Shown here: piece after piece, positions 57,553-64,000 of the stretch | Position numbering within the stretch: the stretch's first letter is position 1 | How the letters are laid out: the number at the start of each line of letters is the position of its first letter | From: Marinobacter arenosus | GTDB taxonomy: Bacteria > Pseudomonadota > Gammaproteobacteria > Pseudomonadales > Oleiphilaceae | Reading direction: 5' to 3' | DNA: 64,000 nt | Assembly (NCBI RefSeq): GCF_019264345.1 | Contig: NZ_JAHVAO010000003.1 | Coordinates: forward strand, 186,001 to 250,000 | Position numbers and translations under genes: made by a program | The notes under the pieces: generated by a model | The model's input: the letters and a program-made list of their open reading frames with translations, nothing else | What the model was told of the DNA's origin: nothing | Database searches by the model: none

Positions 57553-59547
57553 ATGTTCAGCAAAATACTGATCGCCAACCGGGGCGAAATCGCCTGCCGG
57601 ATCATACAGACCGCCCACCGCATGGGTATCCGTTGCGTTGCGGTGTATTCCGACGCGGACGCCAACGCCCGCCATGTCGCCATGGCCGACGAGGCGTTTC
57701 ACATTGGCCCCGCCCCCAGCTCCGAGAGCTACCTGCGGGCCGAGAAAATCATCGAGATCGCCAAGGAGAGCGGTGCCCAGGCCATCCACCCGGGCTACGG
57801 CTTCCTGTCCGAGAACACCGGATTTGCCGAGGCCTGCGAGGCCAACAACCTGGTCTTTATCGGACCGCCCTCCTCCGCCATCGCGGCCATGGGCTCCAAG
57901 TCCGCCGCCAAGGCGATCATGGAAAAGGCCGGCGTGCCACTGGTGCCCGGTTATCATGGCGACGATCAGTCCCCTGAAACCCTGCGCGCCGAGGCGGAGA
58001 AATGCGGTTTCCCACTGCTGCTGAAAGCCGTGGCCGGTGGTGGCGGCAAAGGGATGCGCGTGGTCGAGAACATGGGCGAGTTTGATGACGCCCTGGCCGC
58101 GGCCAAGCGCGAAGCCAAGAATGCCTTCGGCAACCCGGACATGCTCATCGAACGCTACCTGACCCAGCCGCGCCACGTAGAGATCCAGGTGTTCTGCGAT
58201 CAGGACGGCAAAGGTGTGTATCTGGCCGAGCGCGACTGTTCCGTGCAGCGCCGTCACCAGAAGGTGCTGGAAGAGGCCCCGGCCCCAGGCCTGAGCGAGG
58301 ACACCCGAAAGGCCATGGGTGAGGCCGCGGTGCGAGCCGCCCAGGCCATCGACTACGTGGGCGCCGGCACCGTCGAGTTCCTGTACGACGTGGACGGCTC
58401 GTTCTTCTTCATGGAGATGAACACCCGCCTGCAGGTCGAGCACCCGGTCACTGAAATGGTCACCGGCCAGGATCTGGTGGAATGGCAGCTGAAGATCGCC
58501 TGGGGCGAGCCGCTGCCGCTGGCCCAGTCCGAGGTGAAAACCCGGGGCCACGCCCTGGAAGCCCGGATCTACGCGGAAGATCCGGATCACGATTTCCTGC
58601 CAGCCACCGGCCACCTGCGTTACCTGAGCACCCCCGATGAGAGCGCCCACGTGCGCGTCGACACTGGTGTGACCGAGGGTGACGACATCAGCATCCATTA
58701 CGACCCCATGATCGCCAAGCTGATCGTGTGGGACGAGACCCGGGACCAGGCCATCAACCGCATGGTCCAGGCACTGGAGAACTACCGCATTGCCGGGGTG
58801 AAGACCAACATCCGCTTCCTGCACGCGCTGGCCGATGCCCAGCCGTTCCGGGAAGAGGACCTGACCACCGGCTTTATCGACACCCATCGGGACCTGCTGT
58901 TCCCGAAATCCAAGCTGGACACCCACAAGGCCCTGGTTCTGGCCGCCGGCTTTGTGCTGGAAGAGCGCAAATCCAGCGAGCCGGCCTCCACCGATCCCTG
59001 GTCCCCGTTTGGCCGCCGCAACAGCTGGCGCCTGAACTCTGAATACGCCCAGCCCCTGCAGCTGCAGGTCGGCGAGGAGATCCACGACCTCAAGATTCTC
59101 GAGCGGGATGATCGCTACCAGGTGTTTGTCGGCGGCAGTGTCTACAACCTGACCGCCCGGCTGGACGACGACTACCTCCAGGCCGTGATCAACGGCCACC
59201 GGATCAGCGTGCACGGCAACCTGCACAAAGACCAGCTGGTGCTGTTCTACGAAGGCGATACCTTCCAGTGCAGCGTCTACCGCGAGACCTACGGGTTCGA
59301 GGACATGGCCGGCGAAGGCAGCCTGGCAGCGCCAATGAACGGCGCCATCGTCGCGGTGCAGGCCAAGGTGGGTGACAAGGTCACCGCCGGCCAGACCCTG
59401 GTCATCATGGAAGCCATGAAGATGGAACACGCCATCAAGGCCCCGGCCGACGGCGTGGTGAGCGAGATCTTCTTCGGCGAAGGTGACCAGGTCTCCGAAG
59501 GTGCCGAGCTGATTGCCATCGAGGTGAGCGAAGAGGAGGCACAGTAA
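57553..59547 (+). CDS. liuD: Methylcrotonoyl-CoA carboxylase, biotin-carboxylase/BCCP (alpha) subunit
   Basis: 664 aa. An N-terminal biotin carboxylase ([38 protein letters not shown] glycine loop, [36 protein letters not shown]) is followed by a BT linker domain and a C-terminal biotin-carboxyl-carrier domain with the biotinylated Lys in [14 protein letters not shown]. It carboxylates biotin with ATP and bicarbonate for LiuB. The stop overlaps the liuE start by 1 bp. Confidence 0.97.
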   Translation: MFSKILIANRGEIACRIIQTAHRMGIRCVAVYSDADANARHVAMADEAFHIGPAPSSESYLRAEKIIEIAKESGAQAIHPGYGFLSENTGFAEACEANNLVFIGPPSSAIAAMGSKSAAKAIMEKAGVPLVPGYHGDDQSPETLRAEAEKCGFPLLLKAVAGGGGKGMRVVENMGEFDDALAAAKREAKNAFGNPDMLIERYLTQPRHVEIQVFCDQDGKGVYLAERDCSVQRRHQKVLEEAPAPGLSEDTRKAMGEAAVRAAQAIDYVGAGTVEFLYDVDGSFFFMEMNTRLQVEHPVTEMVTGQDLVEWQLKIAWGEPLPLAQSEVKTRGHALEARIYAEDPDHDFLPATGHLRYLSTPDESAHVRVDTGVTEGDDISIHYDPMIAKLIVWDETRDQAINRMVQALENYRIAGVKTNIRFLHALADAQPFREEDLTTGFIDTHRDLLFPKSKLDTHKALVLAAGFVLEERKSSEPASTDPWSPFGRRNSWRLNSEYAQPLQLQVGEEIHDLKILERDDRYQVFVGGSVYNLTARLDDDYLQAVINGHRISVHGNLHKDQLVLFYEGDTFQCSVYRETYGFEDMAGEGSLAAPMNGAIVAVQAKVGDKVTAGQTLVIMEAMKMEHAIKAPADGVVSEIFFGEGDQVSEGAELIAIEVSEEEAQ

Positions 59548-60452
59548 TGGCCTTTCCCAAACAGGTTCGCCTGGTCGAGATGAGCCCGCGGGACGGGCTG
59601 CAGAACGAGCCGGGCCCGGTCATCGCAACCCGGGTTAAAACCGGGCTGATCGACCGGCTGGCCGACTGCGGCCTGACCCACATCGAGTCTGCCAGCTTCG
59701 TCTCCCCCAAGTGGGTGCCGCAGATGGGCGACGCCGCCAAGGTCATGGCCGGCATCAAGCGCAAGGCCGGTGTGCGCTATTCGGTGCTGACGCCGAACCT
59801 CCGGGGCTTCGAGAACGCCCTGGAGGCCGGGGTGGACGAAGTGGCGGTGTTCGGCGCCGCTTCCGAGTCGTTCAGCCAGAAGAACATCAACTGCTCCATC
59901 GCCGAGAGCCTCGAGCGCTTCCTGCCGGTGATGGAAGCGGCGAACAAGCACAACATTCCCGTGCGGGGGTATGTCTCGACGGTTCTGGGCTGCCCCTACG
60001 AGGGCGACATCGCCCCGGAACAGGTGGCCAAAGTCGCCAAAGACCTGGCCGACATGGGCTGCTACGAGGTCTCCCTGGGCGACACCATCGGCGTGGGTAC
60101 GCCGCTGAAAGCCAAGCGCATGCTGGAGGCCGTCGCCAAGCACGTTCCGGTTGAGCGCCTGGCCGCCCACTTCCACGACACTTACGGCCAGGCCCTGGCC
60201 AACCTCTACGCGGTACTGGAGGAAGGGGTCGCGGTGATCGACGCCTCGGTGGCCGGCCTCGGCGGCTGCCCCTACGCCAAGGGCGCCTCCGGCAACGTCG
60301 CCACGGAAGACGTGCTATACCTGCTAAACGGCCTCGGCATCGACACCGGCGTGGACCTGAACCGGCTCGTTGCCACCGGCAACTGGATCAGCGGCCAGCT
60401 CAAGCGTCACAACGGCTCAAAAGTGGGCCAGGCCCTCGGCGGCAACTGCTGA
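59547..60452 (+). CDS. liuE: Hydroxymethylglutaryl-CoA lyase
   Basis: 301 aa TIM-barrel lyase. The N-terminal [17 protein letters not shown] carries metal and catalytic Arg/Asp residues, His ligands are in [15 protein letters not shown], and the catalytic loop with Cys is in [26 protein letters not shown]. It cleaves HMG-CoA to acetoacetate and acetyl-CoA, the last step of leucine catabolism. It is directly joined to liuD and followed by a peroxidase-related gene at 17 bp. Confidence 0.97.
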   Translation: MAFPKQVRLVEMSPRDGLQNEPGPVIATRVKTGLIDRLADCGLTHIESASFVSPKWVPQMGDAAKVMAGIKRKAGVRYSVLTPNLRGFENALEAGVDEVAVFGAASESFSQKNINCSIAESLERFLPVMEAANKHNIPVRGYVSTVLGCPYEGDIAPEQVAKVAKDLADMGCYEVSLGDTIGVGTPLKAKRMLEAVAKHVPVERLAAHFHDTYGQALANLYAVLEEGVAVIDASVAGLGGCPYAKGASGNVATEDVLYLLNGLGIDTGVDLNRLVATGNWISGQLKRHNGSKVGQALGGNC

Positions 60453-60469
60453 AACGAAAAGGATTCGAC

Positions 60470-61048
60470 ATGAACCAGAACAAAAACGTCGTTGCCCTGG
60501 ATCTCCCGATCCCCGAGATTTCCGACATGCCGGAAGATACCCAGAAGTACTTCCAGATCTGTCAGGAAAAGCTGGGCATGATTCCGAACGTGCTCACGGC
60601 TTACAGCCAGAACCTGAAACAACTCGAAGGCTTCACCCGCCTGTACAACGAGCTGATGCTGGGCGAAGGCGAGCTCAGCAAGCTGGAGCGGGAAATGGTC
60701 GCCGTGGTGGTCTCATCCGAGAACAAGTGCTTCTACTGCCTGGTGGCGCATGGCGCCGCCGTGCGGGTACTCAGTGGCGATCCAACGCTGGGCGAGCACA
60801 TGGTGATGAACTACCGCAGCGCCAAGCTGGACCAGCGCCAGCGCGCGATGCTGGATTTCGCATCCCACCTCACCCGCTCACCGGCAACGGTCACGGAAGA
60901 GGACATCCAGGCCCTGCGCGACGCCGGTCTCAGTGACCGCGCGATCTGGGACCTGAGCAACCTGGTCGGGTTTTACAACATGTCCAATCGCGTGGCGATT
61001 GCCAGCGATATGCAACCCAACCCTGAATATCACAGCCAGAGTCGCTAG
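60470..61048 (+). CDS. AhpD-like peroxidase-related protein
   Basis: 192 aa. The alkylhydroperoxidase D/carboxymuconolactone decarboxylase core has the CxxC and His motif SSENKCFYCLVAHGAAVRVL, as in the uncharacterized peroxidase-related family. Such proteins use the Cys pair to reduce peroxides or transfer disulfides. It is 17 bp after liuE, in the same operon direction, so it may protect the acyl-CoA dehydrogenase step from peroxide or act on an unknown substrate; that role is inference. Confidence 0.88.
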   Translation: MNQNKNVVALDLPIPEISDMPEDTQKYFQICQEKLGMIPNVLTAYSQNLKQLEGFTRLYNELMLGEGELSKLEREMVAVVVSSENKCFYCLVAHGAAVRVLSGDPTLGEHMVMNYRSAKLDQRQRAMLDFASHLTRSPATVTEEDIQALRDAGLSDRAIWDLSNLVGFYNMSNRVAIASDMQPNPEYHSQSR

Positions 61049-61099
61049 CGGGGTTCACCCTGCTTGCCCTCGACTACAAAAACAATGGAGGCAGAGACC

Positions 61100-62788
61100 A
61101 TGAGCATGACTCTTCCAAGCTACACCAGCGGCACGTCAGAGACACCGCTGCTGGGCATGACCATCGGCGAGATGCTGGACCGTACCGCCGAGAAGTACCC
61201 GGACACCGAAGCCCTGGTGTGCCTGCACCAGGACATTCGCTGGACGTACAAGGAATTCGTCGAGAAAGTGAACGAGGCCGCCCGTGCCTTCATGGCCATT
61301 GGCGTGAAGCGTGGCGACCGGGTGGGCATCTGGTCCCCGAACCGCTATGAATGGACGGTGACCCAGTTCGCCACCGCGAAAGTCGGCGCCATCCTGGTGA
61401 ACATCAACCCGGCCTATGGCATGCACGAACTCGAATACGCCATGAACCTGGCGGGCATCAGCGTGTTGGTGACCGCGGACAGCTTCAAGGCGTCTGATTA
61501 CCGCCAGACCCTCTACGACCTGGCGCCGGAACTGAAAGCCAGCCAGCCCGGCAAGCTCAAGGCCCGGCGTCTCCAGGACCTGCGTGCAGTGATCAACCTG
61601 GATGCCGACAAGCACGACGGCATGTGGACCTGGAACGAGTTCGTCCAATTCGGCAGCGACGTCAGCCAGGACGAACTGGACAAGGTTCAGGCCAAACTGC
61701 AGTTCGACGATCCGATCAACATCCAGTTCACCTCCGGCACCACCGGCAACCCCAAGGGCGCCACCCTCACCCACCACAACATTCTGAACAACGGCTATTT
61801 TGTGGCGGAGAGCCAGCTGTTCACCGAGAAAGACCGCCTGGTGATTCCGGTGCCGCTGTACCACTGCTTCGGCATGGTGATGGGCAACCTCGGCTGCATC
61901 ACTCACGGCTCCACCATGATCTATCCGGATGAGGGGTTTGAGCCCAAGTCGGTGCTAAAGGCGGTTCACCAGGAGAAAGCGACGGCGCTGTATGGCGTAC
62001 CCACCATGTTCATTGCCGAACTGGCGGACCCGGAATTCGAAACCTACGACCTCTCCTCCCTGCGCACCGGCATCATGGCCGGCTCCATCTGCCCGGCCGA
62101 GGTGATGAAGCAGGTCAACGGCAAGATGAACATGAAAGAGGTCCAGATTGCCTACGGCATGACCGAGACCAGCCCGGTGTCCACCCAGACCAGCTCCCTC
62201 GACCCGTTCGAGAAGCAGGTCACCACCGTGGGCCGTACCCAGCCGCACCTGGAAACCAAGATCGTCGATCCCGGCTCCGGCAACGTGGTGCCACGGGGTG
62301 AGATCGGTGAACTCTGCACCCGGGGCTACAGCGTGATGCTGAAGTACTGGAACAACGAAGAGAAAACCCGCGAGGCCATCGACGACGCCGGCTGGATGCA
62401 CACCGGCGACCTGGCCACCATGGACGAGGACGGCTACATCCAGATCGTTGGCCGTATCAAGGACATGGTGATCCGCGGCGGTGAGAACATCTACCCGAAA
62501 GAGATCGAAGAGTTCCTGTACACCCACCCGGCCATCGAGGAAGTCCAGGTTACCGGCATTCCCGATGAGAAGTACGGCGAGGAACTGATCGCCTGGGTGA
62601 AGCTGCGCCCGGAAGCCGACCCGGTCGATGCCGAGGATCTGATCGCTTTCTGCAAAGGCCAGATCGCCCACTTCAAGATCCCGAAGAACTACAAGTTCGT
62701 GGATGAATTTCCGATGACCGTCACCGGGAAGATCCAGAAGTTCAAGATGCGGGAGATATCGATTGAGGAGATGGGGCTGAAGAAGTAA
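61100..62788 (+). CDS. AMP-forming acyl-CoA ligase (long/medium/branched chain)
   Basis: 562 aa from the ATG at 61100 with GGAGG upstream; 12 further codons are open. Adenylation motifs are [36 protein letters not shown] and [40 protein letters not shown], with the C-terminal catalytic Lys in [13 protein letters not shown]. It activates a fatty or branched acid, plausibly isovalerate or another short/medium acid given its position at the end of the liu operon; a similar ligase accompanies liu genes in several marine proteobacteria by memory. It ends at a strong terminator. Confidence 0.92.
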   Translation: MSMTLPSYTSGTSETPLLGMTIGEMLDRTAEKYPDTEALVCLHQDIRWTYKEFVEKVNEAARAFMAIGVKRGDRVGIWSPNRYEWTVTQFATAKVGAILVNINPAYGMHELEYAMNLAGISVLVTADSFKASDYRQTLYDLAPELKASQPGKLKARRLQDLRAVINLDADKHDGMWTWNEFVQFGSDVSQDELDKVQAKLQFDDPINIQFTSGTTGNPKGATLTHHNILNNGYFVAESQLFTEKDRLVIPVPLYHCFGMVMGNLGCITHGSTMIYPDEGFEPKSVLKAVHQEKATALYGVPTMFIAELADPEFETYDLSSLRTGIMAGSICPAEVMKQVNGKMNMKEVQIAYGMTETSPVSTQTSSLDPFEKQVTTVGRTQPHLETKIVDPGSGNVVPRGEIGELCTRGYSVMLKYWNNEEKTREAIDDAGWMHTGDLATMDEDGYIQIVGRIKDMVIRGGENIYPKEIEEFLYTHPAIEEVQVTGIPDEKYGEELIAWVKLRPEADPVDAEDLIAFCKGQIAHFKIPKNYKFVDEFPMTVTGKIQKFKMREISIEEMGLKK

Positions 62789-62799
62789 AGCAGCCGGAG

Positions 62800-62841
62800 A
62801 GACTGCACTCTGCTGGATTTCTTGCAGGCAGAGTGCAGTCT
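62800..62841 (+). terminator. Terminator hairpin of the liu operon
   Basis: AGACTGCACTCTGC and its exact 14-bp complement are separated by a 14-nt loop and followed by GTTTCG. It begins 12 bp after the ligase stop. The T-run is short but the stem is very strong. Confidence 0.8.
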
Positions 62842-62894
62842 GTTTCGTCAGAGATCAGGTCCAAGCCCAACCAGCATAGTTGAGCCCCTCAGCT

Positions 62895-64000
62895 TCAGAA
62901 CCAACTAAATTTCGACAATCGATCCCGAAGCTTTTCGGCCAGCCAATCGAAGAAGTTCCCCAGATCGAAAACACTGCCCGGATTTGGTCCGGTCTTCGCG
63001 ACGTCTACGCTGAAGCTTTGCTGATCACGACCACCAAACCCATCTTCAACCAGTACGACCACCTCAAAGGTGCCTGACTGGCTCTTCGTTGGCGTCCAGT
63101 TGATCACCCCACTACTTGAGTCGATCACCATTCCAGACGGTGCCGAAACAAGGGAGTAAATCAGGCTATCACCGTCGTGATCTTCCGCCGTTACCGTGTA
63201 GCTATACAGCTTCTTGGTTCGCGCCTCGGTTTTAGGCTCTGAGACAATGAACGGCGGCCAGTTGTTCACCTCACCCACCATCAACGCGCCGGCATCCCAG
63301 GGGTTCTGACGCTGCGCGCCAGTGGCATCCACGTTGAAGGGATAATGATCGGCAACGGAGAGATTCACGGCCTGCCCCAACGCACCGGCATCCCAAGGAG
63401 CCAGAGCGAAGTTGTTGGCACCGGCATCGACGAAGACCACGTCTCGGTTGCGGAACGCATCGTCCGGGCTGGTGGCGTCAGAGCTGACGTTGTTGCCTGT
63501 GACGGCCCAGGCATTGGCCCAGGACACGTAGTCGGTCTGATTGTTGACCGCCAGATTGTTAAAGACCTGTGAACTGGCGTGCTCGATACGCAAGCCAATA
63601 CGGTTTCCGACAAGGGTATTGTTGTACACAAACGCCGGGCCAGCGGTATGAATACCGTGGTTGACGTAAGTTCCAACAAAGCCGGTCACGATGTTGTTGC
63701 GCAGGACATACACCGCATCCGGATCGGCGGCCTCGATGCCACTACCCCGGGCCGGATCACCGGTCACCGTGCCAGCGATGCGAAGCGCATCCAGCACCAC
63801 CGTTGAACCCGGGTCCTGCTGCTCAACGATCAGGCCGCCCACCGCATCGTAGCCGTTATTGCGCACCCAGATGCTGCCACCGGTGCCGCGAACGGTCACG
63901 TGGTTGTCGCGGATGCGAATGCCGTACACACCGTTTTCCAGTGCATCAACCTGTAGCTGATAGCCGGTCTCCAACACAATCGTGATTGGCTTGTCGGCGC
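62895..64000 (-). CDS. Right-handed beta-helix protein with C-terminal Ig-like domain (5' truncated by window)
   Basis: The frame is open to the right edge, so the N-terminus is missing; at least 368 codons are visible. The N-terminal visible part has parallel beta-helix repeats (GIRIRDNHVTVRGTGGSIWV, YVLRNNIVTGFVG, VYNNTLVGNRIGLRIEHASSQVFNNLAVNN), ending with PWDAGALGQ and a repeated PWDAGALMVG cap. A cadherin/He_PIG-like domain follows (PPFIVSEPKTEARTKKLYSYTVTAEDHDGDSLIYSLVSAPSGM ... GVINWTPTKSQSGTFEVVVLVEDGFGG). Such proteins are usually exported carbohydrate-active or surface proteins. It is convergent with the liu operon across its terminator. Confidence 0.8.
   Translation of the reverse strand, partial: ADKPITIVLETGYQLQVDALENGVYGIRIRDNHVTVRGTGGSIWVRNNGYDAVGGLIVEQQDPGSTVVLDALRIAGTVTGDPARGSGIEAADPDAVYVLRNNIVTGFVGTYVNHGIHTAGPAFVYNNTLVGNRIGLRIEHASSQVFNNLAVNNQTDYVSWANAWAVTGNNVSSDATSPDDAFRNRDVVFVDAGANNFALAPWDAGALGQAVNLSVADHYPFNVDATGAQRQNPWDAGALMVGEVNNWPPFIVSEPKTEARTKKLYSYTVTAEDHDGDSLIYSLVSAPSGMVIDSSSGVINWTPTKSQSGTFEVVVLVEDGFGGRDQQSFSVDVAKTGPNPGSVFDLGNFFDWLAEKLRDRLSKFSWF

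Noticed and set aside
57409..59430. Minus-strand open frame of about 673 codons under liuD
   Set aside because: Antisense shadow of the biotin carboxylase gene; high GC removes stops.

Overview
The window is a chromosomal segment of a free-living gammaproteobacterium, most likely Marinobacter or a close relative. The basis is GC-rich coding sequence, the recA-cinA-mutS-fdxA order also seen in pseudomonads, a complete leucine/isovalerate (liu) catabolic cluster, and protein sequences of the marine Oceanospirillales/Alteromonadales type. This assignment is from memory of families, not a search. Coding density is high. No rRNA, tRNA, prophage, insertion sequence or CRISPR array was seen. Both ends cut genes: a FixJ-type response regulator on the left and a secreted beta-helix protein on the right.

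Left third (1-25 kb). A LonB-like protease, a PilZ protein, a flavodoxin-like protein and an exported phosphatase lead into the genome-maintenance block cinA-recA (with a clear LexA box) and the divergent mutS-fdxA. Then follow a LysE exporter, an unrecognised 344-aa protein, DegV, a COG3687 hydrolase and an NCS2-like permease. Next is an acyl-CoA synthetase divergent from a soluble PAS histidine kinase/FixJ-like regulator pair, with dyad sites in the AT-rich gap. A MocR-type regulator divergent from phzF, an alcohol dehydrogenase and a YhiN flavoprotein complete this part.

Middle (25-44 kb). It holds a HupE-like membrane protein with its membrane-anchor partner, a lipoprotein, a SulP transporter coupled to a universal stress protein, an MgtC-type membrane protein, alkB, djlA, an ICMT-type methyltransferase and an amidase. 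A diguanylate cyclase and a GGDEF-EAL protein are divergent from each other. An RND efflux pair is translationally coupled to truC.

Right third (44-64 kb). ilvGM sits behind a textbook attenuator with a valine-rich leader peptide. A cyanase gene is divergent from a sigma-54 activator, with three upstream dyads and a sigma-54 promoter; this pair lies between copies of a roughly 120-bp palindromic repeat whose arms differ between copies but stay complementary. The divergent liu region follows: thiolase, acyl-CoA dehydrogenase and SDR on one arm, liuRABCDE plus a peroxidase-related protein and an acyl-CoA ligase on the other. Together these convert leucine-derived acyl-CoAs to acetoacetate and acetyl-CoA.

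The most interesting signals are the palindromic repeat family, the sigma-54 control of a minimal cyanase locus, the complete ilv attenuator, the MocR/PhzF operators, and the structured element between liuA and liuB.
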